Positions 8,481 through 17,900 of a stretch of DNA of 64,000 bases are shown here, piece by piece. The stretch lies in assembly GCA_019120125.1 (NCBI GenBank), contig DWVR01000068.1, positions 22,323-86,322 on the forward strand. The letters are read 5' to 3'. Every line of letters begins with the position of its first letter. Position 1 is the stretch's first letter. Both the position numbers and the translations under genes were made by a program. Origin of the DNA: Candidatus Phocaeicola excrementigallinarum. Lineage in GTDB: Bacteria; Bacteroidota; Bacteroidia; Bacteroidales; Bacteroidaceae. The notes beneath the pieces are model-generated. The model was not told the DNA's origin, made no database searches, and was given only the letters and a program-made list of their open reading frames with translations.

Positions 8481-10148
8481 ATGAAATCGGATATAGAAAT
8501 CGCGCGCAGTATCGAACTGCAGAAAATCAAACAGATTGCCCGGGAATACGGCATTCCTACTGATGAGATCTCGAATTATGGCCGTTACATCGCCAAAGTG
8601 CCTGAAACATTGATCGATGAGGAAAAGGTAAGACAGAGTAATCTGATTCTGGTCACTGCCATCACCCCGACAAAGGCCGGCATCGGTAAGACGACCGTGT
8701 CCATCGGTCTGGCGTTGGGACTGAACAAGATCGGGAAGAAAGCCATCTGCGCTCTCCGTGAGCCTTCGCTGGGGCCCTGCTTCGGCATGAAGGGCGGGGC
8801 CGCGGGAGGCGGTTACGCACAGGTGCTTCCGATGGACAAGATCAATTTGCACTTCACGGGTGACTTCCATGCCATCACTTCCGCGCACAACATGATTGCC
8901 GCACTGCTCGACAATTACATGTATCAGAACAAGGACAACGGCTTCGCCTTGAAGGAGGTGTTGTGGAACCGCGTGCTTGACGTGAACGACCGTGGCTTGC
9001 GTTACATTGTCACCGGCCTGGGAGGCAAGACGAACGGCATTACCCGCGAGTCGAGCTTTGACATCACGCCGGCTTCCGAGATCATGGCCATTCTGTGTCT
9101 GGCCAGGGATGAGGCTGACCTCCGCCGCCGTATCGAGAACATCCTGCTGGGTTTCACGGTCGACAACAAGCCGTTTACGGTGAAGGACCTGGGCGTGGCC
9201 GGCGCGATCACCGTGTTGCTGAAAGACGCGTTATCGCCCAATCTGGTGCAGACCACCGAACACACTCCCGCGTTCGTGCATGGGGGACCTTTCGCGAACA
9301 TCGCTCACGGGTGCAACTCCATCCTTGCCACAAAGCTGGCCATGACGTTCGGCGAATATGCGGTGACTGAGGCCGGATTCGGCGCGGATTTGGGTGCGGA
9401 GAAGTTCTATAACATCAAATGCCGTAAGGCAGGCCTGCAGCCCAAGCTGACCGTCATTGTCGCCACGGCCCAGGGACTGAAGATGCACGGAGGGGTGGAA
9501 CTGGACAAAATCAAGGAACCGAATATGGAGGGCCTGAAGGAGGGCGTGAAGAATCTTGACAGGCACATCGAGAACCTGAGCTCGTTCGGGCAGACCGTAG
9601 TGGTGGCGTTCAACCGCTATGCCAATGATACGGATGAGGAGCTGGATTTCGTGCGCCGGCATTGTGAGGAGATGGGAATCGGGTTCGCCATCAACAACGC
9701 GTTTATGGAAGGTGGCGAAGGAGCGGTTGAACTGGCTGAGCTTGTGGTGGACACCATCGAGCGCAATCCGTCGAAGCCGCTTGTATATACTTACAATGAG
9801 GGTGATACGGTAGAGGAAAAGGTGGAAAAAGTGGCCGAAGGACTGTATGGTGCGAAACAGGTGCTTTTCGCTCCGGCTGCCCAGAAGAAGCTCCGTATGA
9901 TCAAGGAGCTGGGCTACACGCATTTCCCTATCTGCATTGCCAAGACGCAGTATTCGTTCTCTACCGACCCGAAACTTTATGGTGTGGCCAAAGGCTTCAA
10001 TTTCGGCGTGCGTGACATCGTGATCAATGCCGGAGCGGAAATGCTGGTGATTGTGGCCGGAGAGATCATGCGTATGCCGGGCCTTCCGAAAGAGCCTCAG
10101 GCGCTGCATATCGATATAGTGAACGGAGAAATAGAAGGTCTGTCCTGA
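8481..10148 (+). CDS. fhs: formate--tetrahydrofolate ligase
   Basis: A 555-residue enzyme joining formate to tetrahydrofolate with ATP to give 10-formyl-tetrahydrofolate. The nucleotide loop [16 protein letters not shown] (about residues 60-75) and the [21 protein letters not shown] region are intact, as is the [13 protein letters not shown] motif. The length is normal. It supplies formyl units for purine synthesis and, with glyA elsewhere in the window, the one-carbon pool. The next gene starts three bases after its stop and is certainly in the same transcript. Confidence 0.98.
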   Translation: MKSDIEIARSIELQKIKQIAREYGIPTDEISNYGRYIAKVPETLIDEEKVRQSNLILVTAITPTKAGIGKTTVSIGLALGLNKIGKKAICALREPSLGPCFGMKGGAAGGGYAQVLPMDKINLHFTGDFHAITSAHNMIAALLDNYMYQNKDNGFALKEVLWNRVLDVNDRGLRYIVTGLGGKTNGITRESSFDITPASEIMAILCLARDEADLRRRIENILLGFTVDNKPFTVKDLGVAGAITVLLKDALSPNLVQTTEHTPAFVHGGPFANIAHGCNSILATKLAMTFGEYAVTEAGFGADLGAEKFYNIKCRKAGLQPKLTVIVATAQGLKMHGGVELDKIKEPNMEGLKEGVKNLDRHIENLSSFGQTVVVAFNRYANDTDEELDFVRRHCEEMGIGFAINNAFMEGGEGAVELAELVVDTIERNPSKPLVYTYNEGDTVEEKVEKVAEGLYGAKQVLFAPAAQKKLRMIKELGYTHFPICIAKTQYSFSTDPKLYGVAKGFNFGVRDIVINAGAEMLVIVAGEIMRMPGLPKEPQALHIDIVNGEIEGLS

Positions 10149-10151
10149 TTC

Positions 10152-11483
10152 ATGAAGCCTCAGTTTCTGATAGGTTCTTTGTGTGCTGACAATGGGAAAG
10201 CGCTGTTGTCGTGGGGACTGATGCGCGCGTTGTCGCGGAGAGGGCTGAATGTGCAGGCATACGAGTGTGGTGCGGATTTGTCGGATACGGTGGCCCGGAA
10301 AGTGGCCGTGGGGAATGTCGCGGTCAATCTGGACACATGGTATTCGTCGCATCCGCATGTGCAGTATCTGTATAACACGTATGGCGAGACGGCCGATGTA
10401 TGTGTGCTCGACAGTATGGGAGGCCTTTTCGACGGTTTCCGGAAATGGCAGGGGAGTGGTGCCGAGATGGCGCAGGTGCTTTCGGTACCTGTGGTGTTGG
10501 CCGTGAATGCCCGTACGGCGACCTATTCGCTGGCTCCCATGCTGCATGGGTTCAGACATTTCCGTCCGGGCGTGAAGATAGCGGGCGTGATATTCTATCA
10601 GGTGCATACCCCCTCCCAATACGGATTCCTGCGTGAGGTGTGCGCGGATGCGGGCGTGGAAAGTCTGGGGTATCTTCTGTATTCGGAAAAGCTCCGTCTT
10701 CCGGCGCGTTATTCTGCGATGACTTCCGGCATGAAGGCCGAGCTTGATGCGGTTATTCAGCGGGCGGCCGAGATGATGGAAAAGACTGTGGATCTCGACA
10801 AGCTGCTGAATCTGACGACCCGTATTTTTCCATGCGCGTACAGCCTGCCTTACACTTCGGAGACTGAGCCTCGCATACGGTCCTTCCATAAAAGGATCCG
10901 GATAGCGGTGGCGTCCGATCCCGCGTTCCATTTTCTCTACAGGCAGAATCTGGATTTCCTGGCCGGAAGAGGAGAACTGACGTTCTTCAGTCCGGTCTAT
11001 GGGAACGACCTGCCTCAAGCCGACTTGATTTATCTGCCGGGAGGCTATCCGGAGCTTTTCGCACGCCAGTTGCATCGCTGGAAGCGTCAGTTGCAGCAGC
11101 TGCGTGATTTTGCCGAGGCCGGCGGACGTGTTCTGGCCGAAGGAGGCGGAATCGCGTTGCTGGCCCGTACGGTTGCCGCGAGACAGGGAGGCACCCCTTA
11201 CGGGATGTCGGGATTGCTGCCTCTTGATGTGGCGGTAAACGAAGGAAGGCTTTGTGCGGGTTACCGTAAGGTGGATTTCGCGGGACTTACGTTGAAAGGT
11301 TACGAGTGCCGTTATCTGGAAATCGCGTCTCCGCATGAGGCGGCGGGCCTGACCTTTTCATATATGGCAAACTTGAAAGGCGTGGAGACTCCCGGATCTT
11401 TTATCTGCCGATATAAGAATGTCATCGCCGTCACAGCCCATTGTTATTGGGAGAACACGGACATTCTTGACTGGTGGAGATGA
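10152..11483 (+). CDS. CbiA/CobB-like amidotransferase homologue lacking the catalytic cysteine
   Basis: A 443-residue protein with the two-domain layout of cobyrinate a,c-diamide synthase: an N-terminal P-loop/dethiobiotin-synthetase-like domain (about 1-225) and a C-terminal class I glutamine-amidotransferase-like domain (about 245-443). The second domain keeps YLPGGYPELFA and a late His (VTAHCYW), but the nucleophile box normally read as AECGG is AEGGG here, so the glutaminase cysteine is Gly. The P-loop is also altered: the sequence reads GSLCADNGKAL, where GKTT would be expected. No other cobalamin genes are in the window. It may use ammonia, have a new substrate, or have become a regulatory protein. 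It sits three bases behind fhs, so it shares that transcript. Confidence 0.75.
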   Translation: MKPQFLIGSLCADNGKALLSWGLMRALSRRGLNVQAYECGADLSDTVARKVAVGNVAVNLDTWYSSHPHVQYLYNTYGETADVCVLDSMGGLFDGFRKWQGSGAEMAQVLSVPVVLAVNARTATYSLAPMLHGFRHFRPGVKIAGVIFYQVHTPSQYGFLREVCADAGVESLGYLLYSEKLRLPARYSAMTSGMKAELDAVIQRAAEMMEKTVDLDKLLNLTTRIFPCAYSLPYTSETEPRIRSFHKRIRIAVASDPAFHFLYRQNLDFLAGRGELTFFSPVYGNDLPQADLIYLPGGYPELFARQLHRWKRQLQQLRDFAEAGGRVLAEGGGIALLARTVAARQGGTPYGMSGLLPLDVAVNEGRLCAGYRKVDFAGLTLKGYECRYLEIASPHEAAGLTFSYMANLKGVETPGSFICRYKNVIAVTAHCYWENTDILDWWR

Positions 11484-11495
11484 GTCGTTTCCTGT

Positions 11496-12059
11496 CTACA
11501 ACAGTTTGTTGACCGCAAAATATTTCCAAAGTGGCGCTGCCATGAGCGACTGTTTGATCCGGTTTTCCAGAAGCAGTGTCCGCACCTCGTCCACACTCAG
11601 CAGTTCGATGCTGATGTCTTCCGTCGCTTCCAGATGCTGGGTAGAGACAGGTTCCACATCGGTTGCCAGGAAACAGTGGCAGATGTTGTCCATCGTGCTG
11701 GTGTTGGCGGAGATGTCCATCCACGGTTCCCAGTGGCCCCCTCCGAATCCGGTTTCCTCATACAGTTCCCGTTTGATGGATTCCAGCGGTGTCTCTCCTT
11801 TCTCGCAGACTCCCGCGCAGATTTCATAGCAGGTGAGCTGGATTCCATGCCGGTATTGCCGTTCCATGAGGAATCTGCCGTCTTTCGTGATGGCGGTTAC
11901 ATTTACCCAATCCGGATATTCCAGCACATAATATTCGTTGTTTTCCGCGCCGGTGGGCAGCAGCACATGGTCTTTTCTGGCCGTCAGCCACGGGCGTCGG
12001 ATGAGGTACTCACTTTCCAGTATGGTCCATTTGCGGTCCTGATTGTTGTCTTTAATCAT
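11496..12059 (-). CDS. Nudix hydrolase, ADP-ribose pyrophosphatase-like
   Basis: A 187-residue Nudix protein. The box Gx5Ex7REUxEExGU is complete (G-VCEKG-E, then REL, EE and GF) at about residues 95-117. The flanking sequence (QYRHGIQLTCYEICAG, about 82-97) is like the ADP-sugar/ADP-ribose pyrophosphatases that hydrolyse ADP-ribose to AMP and ribose phosphate, but the substrate is not proven by sequence. It converges on the CbiA-like gene with 12 bases between stops and is divergent from the tRNA-Gly gene. Confidence 0.88.
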   Translation of the reverse strand: MIKDNNQDRKWTILESEYLIRRPWLTARKDHVLLPTGAENNEYYVLEYPDWVNVTAITKDGRFLMERQYRHGIQLTCYEICAGVCEKGETPLESIKRELYEETGFGGGHWEPWMDISANTSTMDNICHCFLATDVEPVSTQHLEATEDISIELLSVDEVRTLLLENRIKQSLMAAPLWKYFAVNKLL

Positions 12060-12118
12060 ATGATGTTTTGTTTAAGATTCAGAAATTAGATTTCTGCCTG
12101 TTTTTTTCGTTCAAAAAA

Positions 12119-12149
12119 TTGTTTATTTCTAAAATATGCCCTACATTTG
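12119..12149 (+). promoter_or_regulatory. promoter of tRNA-Gly
   Basis: TTG (12119-12121) and TACATTTG (12142-12149) separated by 20 bases match the Bacteroidota promoter. The predicted start lies about 7 bases before the mature tRNA. Confidence 0.7.
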
Positions 12150-12162
12150 CACTACCAAAAAC

Positions 12163-12238
12163 GCGGCAGTAGCTCAGTTGGTAGAGCATCAGCTTCCCAA
12201 GCTGAGGGTCACGGGTTCGAGTCCCGCTTGCCGCTCCA
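12163..12238 (+). tRNA. tRNA-Gly, anticodon CCC
   Basis: A 76-base cloverleaf with encoded CCA. The acceptor stem is GCGGCAG with TTGCCGC, the D-arm GCTC...GAGC, and the anticodon stem TCAGC/GCTGA carries the loop TTCCCAA (anticodon CCC, codon GGG). The T-loop is TTCGAGT. The first T-stem pair is an A-C mismatch; everything else pairs. It lies alone between the Nudix gene and the AlkZ-related gene. Confidence 0.95.
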
Positions 12239-12240
12239 CG

Positions 12241-12279
12241 GAAAGGAGGGATTCCAGCGATGGTTTCCCTCTTTTCGTG
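12241..12279 (+). terminator. hairpin terminator after tRNA-Gly
   Basis: GGAGGGA and TCCCTC can pair across a loop of about 14 bases and are followed by TTTT, directly after the tRNA. The stem is short, so this is a modest call. Confidence 0.5.
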
Positions 12280-12308
12280 TCTTACGGTCTGCATGATATT
12301 TTCCTGAA

Positions 12309-12977
12309 TCATTTCAGCAGGAACTCAATAAATTCGTCGGGAGCGTCCGGGAAAATCCTGTTGAACTGGTCGCATAACCGCTCGTATGACTCTTGTGGGG
12401 TGCGGCCGGGGTGACAGGCCTCTTTCCCGAAAAGCGCTTCCGGAGTGGTGAGGAGGGACCAGCCCCATCCGTATTCCCGTCCGTGGCGGTCGTGGGGATA
12501 GATGAAGTCTTCCGTCACGATGTAGCCGCCCATCTCAAGACGGGTCAGGTAGGCGTCGAATTTTCCGCGCATTTTAGGACCCGTAAAGCCGCACGCGGCA
12601 CGCAGTTCGCGGGTGATGAGACTGCCTTCCGCTCTCAGGATGTCGAGCATGCTTTCTTCGATGCTTCCCTCTTCCGGATAAGGATAGACGCTCCGCCGGT
12701 AGTTGCAGAAGTCAGGCCACCACTCACGGCTGATGAAAGCCGCCTTGCGGTCGAAGAACTTGCCGTACGCGCAACCGCTTTCCTGCAGTATGGAACCTTT
12801 CCACTTCCAAAGCGGCCATTCCCAACCGCCATCGGGCAGTCGGGTGTACTGGCAGTCTTTGTCCATCACCTCTTCTGCCGACCATCCTTCCAGTCCCATG
12901 CGCAACAGGGGCAGGAAGCCTATCTTATTGATGTAGTCGATCAGTTCCGGACATGAGTGTAGCGATTCTTTTCTCAT
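12309..12977 (-). CDS. AlkZ-related winged-helix protein
   Basis: A 222-residue protein with the EWPLWKWKGSI, ECAYGKFF-like (SGCAYGKFFDRKAAFIS) and WWPDFCNYRR motifs seen in a family often annotated as AlkZ-related. These resemble part of the AlkZ/YcaQ DNA-crosslink glycosylase fold, with a winged-helix segment (about residues 110-160: ILRAEGSLITRELRAACG). No glycosylase active site can be assigned with confidence, so a DNA-binding or repair role is only a suggestion. It starts 20 bases after the aguB stop and is probably the last gene of the tamB-aguA-aguB transcript. Confidence 0.6.
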   Translation of the reverse strand: MRKESLHSCPELIDYINKIGFLPLLRMGLEGWSAEEVMDKDCQYTRLPDGGWEWPLWKWKGSILQESGCAYGKFFDRKAAFISREWWPDFCNYRRSVYPYPEEGSIEESMLDILRAEGSLITRELRAACGFTGPKMRGKFDAYLTRLEMGGYIVTEDFIYPHDRHGREYGWGWSLLTTPEALFGKEACHPGRTPQESYERLCDQFNRIFPDAPDEFIEFLLK

Positions 12978-12997
12978 TTTTCAACCAATTCCTTTTG

Positions 12998-13885
12998 TCA
13001 GTCAATAAACCGCCGTGTGAGCTGGCCGAACTCGTCGGTTCTGCGGTCGCGGAGGAACGGCCACCATCTGCGTACGTTCTCGCTGCGCTCCATGTCGATC
13101 TCCACCACCAGATTCTCTTCCTTGAGGTTGCTTGCCTGGGCGATGATCTCACCTTGAGGGCCGGCCACGAAACTGTTCCCCCAGAACTGGATGCCGTTGG
13201 TCATTCCCGACGGGTCGGGCTCCAGACCTACGCGGTTGACGGCAATGACGGGCAGTCCGTTGGCCACGGCGTGCCCTCGCTGGACGGTTACCCACGCGCC
13301 CAACTGACGCATTTTCTCTTCTTGGGTGTCACTGCTTTCCCAACCGATGGCCGTGGGGTAGATCAGCAGTTCCGCTCCTTTCAACGCCATCAGACGGGCG
13401 CCTTCCGGATACCACTGGTCCCAGCACACCTGCACGCCAAGCTTTCCGACGGAAGTCTCTATCGGCTCGAAACCGAGGTCGCCGGGGGTGAAGTAGAACT
13501 TTTCGTAATAGGCCGGATCATCGGGGATATGCATCTTGCGGTATTTGCCGGCCATGCTGCCGTCGGTGTCGAACACCACGGCTGTGTTGTGGTAGAGTCC
13601 GGCCGCACGGCGTTCAAACAGGGAGGTGACCAGTACGATGCGGTAGGCGGCGGCTATCTCGCTGTAGAATCCGGTGGAGGGACCCGGTATGGGTTCGGCC
13701 AGATCGAACATCTCCGTGTTCTCGGTCTGGCAGAAGTAAGGGGTGTTGTGCAGTTCCTGGAGCACCACCAGTTGTGCTCCGGCCTGCGCCACTGCCGCGA
13801 TGTTGCGGTGTATTTTCTCTAGGTTCATTTTGATGTCGGGGGTACACGATTGCTGTATCATCCCGACACGGATTGTTCTTTTCAT
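12998..13885 (-). CDS. aguB: N-carbamoylputrescine amidohydrolase
   Basis: A 295-residue nitrilase-superfamily enzyme that splits N-carbamoylputrescine into putrescine, CO2 and ammonia. The catalytic triad motifs are present: Glu in LQELHNTPYF, Lys in GKYRKMHIPDDP, and Cys in VQVCWDQWYPE. The PAYYEKFYFTPGD signature is typical of AguB. I start at the ATG at 13885 (MKRTIRVG), which matches the family N-terminus; the frame stays open further into aguA but that stretch has no homology. It follows aguA by 13 bases, giving the complete agmatine-to-putrescine route. Confidence 0.95.
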   Translation of the reverse strand: MKRTIRVGMIQQSCTPDIKMNLEKIHRNIAAVAQAGAQLVVLQELHNTPYFCQTENTEMFDLAEPIPGPSTGFYSEIAAAYRIVLVTSLFERRAAGLYHNTAVVFDTDGSMAGKYRKMHIPDDPAYYEKFYFTPGDLGFEPIETSVGKLGVQVCWDQWYPEGARLMALKGAELLIYPTAIGWESSDTQEEKMRQLGAWVTVQRGHAVANGLPVIAVNRVGLEPDPSGMTNGIQFWGNSFVAGPQGEIIAQASNLKEENLVVEIDMERSENVRRWWPFLRDRRTDEFGQLTRRFID

Positions 13886-13898
13886 TGTATGTTCCTTT

Positions 13899-14927
13899 TT
13901 AGATTGATTTGACTGATTCCGGATATTGCATGGTGACGCAATGGAGTGAACCGTGCTGACGGATGAGTGTCCTGCAATCCACGGCCACGATTTCGCGTCC
14001 CGGAAACGCTTCTGCCAGTACCTCCGCCGCGCGCGCGTCGTTTTCCGGCTGGTCATAAGTGGGGTAGAGCACGGCGGTGTTCATGATCAGGAAGTTGGCG
14101 TAGGTGGCCGGAAGCCTTGCACCGTCCTCGTCGTATATCGGGTCGGCCATGGGGAGGGGCAGAAGCCGGTACGGGTCGCCGTCGGGTGTACGGAATGTCT
14201 TGAGCTGGTTTTCCATGGATTGCAGTGCCCCGTAGTGCTCGTCCTGTTTGTCATTGCATTTCACATAGACAATGGTATGGCCGGGACACAGCCGGGCCAG
14301 TGTGTCGATGTGGCTGTCGGTGTCGTCGCCGGCCAGATAACCATAGTCGAGCCAGAGCACTTGACGCAGGTTGAAGCGCTCGGTCAGATACTGTTCGATG
14401 TCGGCCCGCGACATGGTGTCGTTCCTGTTCGGCGAGAGCAGGCAGGTGGATGTGGTGAGCAGAGTGCCCTCACCGTCACTTTCTATCGATCCGCCTTCAA
14501 GCACGAAGTTCCGGCAGTTGATGTAGTCGCCGTTCAGCACTCCCGCCTTTGCCAGATGTGAGTTGATGAGATTGTCCTTGTCGGCGGCGAACTTCATTCC
14601 CCACCCGTTGAAGCAGAAGTCGAGCAGCTGCGGGTCGGAATGGCGTTCGATGAGGGTGATGAATCCGTGGTCGCGCGCCCAGGTGTCGTTGGTGGGGCAT
14701 TCCACGAAACAGATCCGGTCGCGGTAGGGGAAATCCTCCAGTGCGGCCGGGAATTCCGGCGCCACCAGCAGCAGCGGCTGGCGTGACGCGATCTCACGCG
14801 CAAGGTTCAGGAAACACTCTTCCACTTCGTCGAGCATGTAGGCCCAATCGGTTCCGGCATGCGGCCATGTGAGCTGTATATAGCTTTGAAAATGCCATTC
14901 GGCAGGTAAAAAGTACGTCTTTTCCAT
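13899..14927 (-). CDS. aguA: agmatine deiminase
   Basis: A 342-residue member of the agmatine deiminase/peptidylarginine deiminase family, converting agmatine to N-carbamoylputrescine. Visible active-site elements: the N-terminal PAEWHFQSYIQLTWPH, the NDTWARDHGF segment, DTDSHIDTLARL with the catalytic His, and HGSLHCVTMQYP near the end with the nucleophilic Cys330. The adjacent aguB gene supports the agmatine assignment over a protein-deiminase role. It starts 15 bases after the tamB stop. Confidence 0.93.
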   Translation of the reverse strand: MEKTYFLPAEWHFQSYIQLTWPHAGTDWAYMLDEVEECFLNLAREIASRQPLLLVAPEFPAALEDFPYRDRICFVECPTNDTWARDHGFITLIERHSDPQLLDFCFNGWGMKFAADKDNLINSHLAKAGVLNGDYINCRNFVLEGGSIESDGEGTLLTTSTCLLSPNRNDTMSRADIEQYLTERFNLRQVLWLDYGYLAGDDTDSHIDTLARLCPGHTIVYVKCNDKQDEHYGALQSMENQLKTFRTPDGDPYRLLPLPMADPIYDEDGARLPATYANFLIMNTAVLYPTYDQPENDARAAEVLAEAFPGREIVAVDCRTLIRQHGSLHCVTMQYPESVKSI

Positions 14928-14942
14928 ATTGTTATCTTGTTT

Positions 14943-17900
14943 TCATTCATGTTCCTGTTTTTCCTTTGCGGCGGGGAGCGTGGCTTCCTGCCGTTGGTAT
15001 TGCTGTTCCTCCTTCTGTTTCTGGCGGCTGGTACGGTTTCTTCTGCGGCGCAGGAACCAGTCGAACAGCTCGCCCCAGTCCGTGAAGTCTTTTTTGTACA
15101 TCAGGCCGATGCCTTGCGTGGTGAGCGTTGATTTCGTGAAATAGCGGTCGTTGGTCTGGTTGTATCCCCTGAGTCGCAGCTCGCCGCTTGGCGTGAGCAG
15201 CCAGATGGCCTCGAAGTCGCCCACGAAGTTGGAGTTCTGGAGCGTGTTCTCGCGGTAGCCGAAGTTTCCGTTGATGATGAGCCGGTTGTTGAGCAGGCGG
15301 CCTGACAGGATCGCTTCGGCCTCCACGTCGCTCCAGCCTTTCTCGCCGGTGGTGAGATTGGTGCCCACGTTCCAGTTCTGGCTGCTGATCACTTGCGACA
15401 GCATGTTGTTCAGCTGTCCCGACAGGGTACTGAAGGCCAGCGAGCTGGTGGCATCAGTCTGCGTGCCGTTGTTGGCCACGTCGTAGGCATAGAATTTCCC
15501 CACGGTCAGCAGGTAGATGATCTGCGTGTTCATCTGTTCCTCGGTGCTGGTGAGGCTGCGCACCAGTTCCTGGTCCTCGTCGCTCACCGTGGGCAGCTCG
15601 AGGTCGAACTTCAGGTTGGGGGAGGTCAGCGGACCGGTGAGGTTCAGCAGGCAGTTCACACGGACATTTCCCCGTGAGGAGGAAGCGTCGGCAATGAGGT
15701 CGTTCAGCGAGGCCGAGTTGACCGTATAGACCGCCTGGACGTTGAGGTTCGCGTTGCGGGGATTTCCGTTGAAGGACACCTCGCCGCCGGGCTGCAGGGT
15801 GAAATCCTTGCGGATCACGTTTTGCAGGCTCATTTTGTAGACTCCGTCGAGGATGTTGTAGGTGCCGTACATCTGGAAGTCGCCCTTGTTGAAGAAGTTG
15901 ATGCGGAGGTTGCCTGTGCCGTGTGCCGAGATGTTGTCGCCCGCCACAGGGTCCATGATGATCTTCATCGTGGACCGTTCGGTCGGCTCTATCTGCAGGT
16001 TGACATGGATGTCGGCGACTCCCGTATCGTTGTCAGACTTTTTTTGCGCGTTCAGGTAGTGGTAGACCTCGGTGTCGATGTCCTGCTTTTTCCTGCGCGG
16101 AGTACGGTCGACGAAGGTGATGAAGCCGCTGCTTGTGGCCTCGGCCGCCGCTCCCAGTATATACGCGAAGCTGGTCTGGCGGTCGGCCCGCATGGTGCCG
16201 TCCACGAACAGTTGTCCGTCGCCTCCGCGCAACTGGACGTTGCCGGTGGTGTATATCTGGCCGTAAAAGGGGAATTCGGGTGTGGCTGCCGTCGTGTTGT
16301 ACACCAGCATGTGGTCGGTCGTGAAGCTGAACTGGTAGAGCAGGTCCTTCAGTTTCCGGTGGCGGAGCGAGCCGTCGGCCTTTCCGCTGTGTCCCTGCGA
16401 GTCCGTGAGGCGTACGTCCTTGAAACTGAACATTCCCGGGGTGATACGTACGGAGTCGGCCTTTGCCTCGAAATAAGTGTTGAGTATGTTGACTTTCATG
16501 CCCATGCGCGCCTTCACCTGTCCTTCCAGGTCGAGTTCCGCAAACGGGCCGAACAGTTTGACATGGCCGTAGGCCTCACCGTTCACTCCACTGAAGATAT
16601 TGTTCACAAAGGGTTGAAGGAAGGCCAGCGGAGTGCCGTCCGCCCCGATGTTCAGTTCAAGTCCTTTCTGCTTGGGCGAGATGTATCCGTCGACACGTGT
16701 CGTGCAGCTGGAGTCGCGCCGGATGTCCGCTTTCAGGCGGATGGCCTCGATTTCCTTGTCCCACGTGCCGGTGATGTCGCCTCGTCCCAGAATCACGTCA
16801 TTGAGCGAGAAGTCGTCCACGTCGAGCCGGGCCTCCATGACCGGTTCGTCCAGTACCTGCTTGAGGCGTGCCTTCCCGCTGATGTTCCCGTTGAAGCGCA
16901 CGGCGTTGAACTGGATCATGTTCATGATGTAGAGCAGGCTGATGTTCTTCATGTCCACCGTGCAGGAGTCCGCCTCCGTCTTTCCGATGCGTCCGTCCAT
17001 GCTGAGATACTGGTCGCCATGCTCGAAAAGGAAGTTCCGTATCTCGATACTGTCGGAAGCCACGAGGACCGTGGCCGGATGGATGTGCCAGACCGAGTCG
17101 TTGAGGATGACGGTGCTGGGCTGCAGGTCGATGCGGGTGTGGATATGCTTCTTGTCGGGTGTCTGTGAGAAAGAGGCCACGGCGTCCACTTTTCCGCTGT
17201 AGGTCTGTCTTGTGTTGTTCCCCCAGAAAAGGGTGGAGTACAGCTTGTCGTCCTTGGCGAGGGCATTGAGCGAGAAGTTGAACATGGCGCCTTTTTTCAT
17301 CAGTGTGCCGGCACGGAGCTGGCATTGCAGCTCGTCGGGCAGGCTTCTGCATACCAGCGTGCCCGATTCGTAGTATTTGCCGTTGTACGAGAACTGGGGC
17401 AGATAGCCGTGGAGGTCGATTTGTCCGGCGCTGTCGTCCACGCGTCCTGAGAACGTGGCGGGCATGTGGAGGTCGAACGGAATCTTCATGGCTTTTGTGA
17501 GAATCTCGCTGTTGTCCATCCGCAGGTTGAAGTTGAAGTCGTTGTCCGTCTCCGGCAATTCTTTCCCTGCGGTGAGCAGTGAGGGTATGTGCTTCTGTAT
17601 CAGTTTTCTGACACTGGTCACGAACGTGCGGTAGGAATATTTCCCTTCTATTTTCCCGTTCAGGAAAGGAGAGTGGATCTGCACTTCTTTCCTGCCGGAG
17701 CTGTCTGAGTGGAGAGCCCTTATCTGGAGCTGGGGGAGGAAGTAGTCGGAATCGTCTCCGGGCGCGTCGATGTCAAGACTGTCAAGACAGATCTGTCCCT
17801 CTATGTCGTCGATGGAATGTCCGGTGAAGTCGGCGGTGAGGTTGAGCGACATGTCCGTGTCCTGGTATTTGTCCGTCAGTTTCAACATGTTGGGTTTGAA

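Noticed and set aside
9231..11336. 701-codon minus-strand open frame
   Set aside because: Shadow of fhs and the CbiA-like gene; it spans two real genes and lacks any family signature.
12079..12414. Open frames on both strands over the tRNA (peptides such as GTRTRDPQLGK)
   Set aside because: Well-known translation artefacts of tRNA genes.
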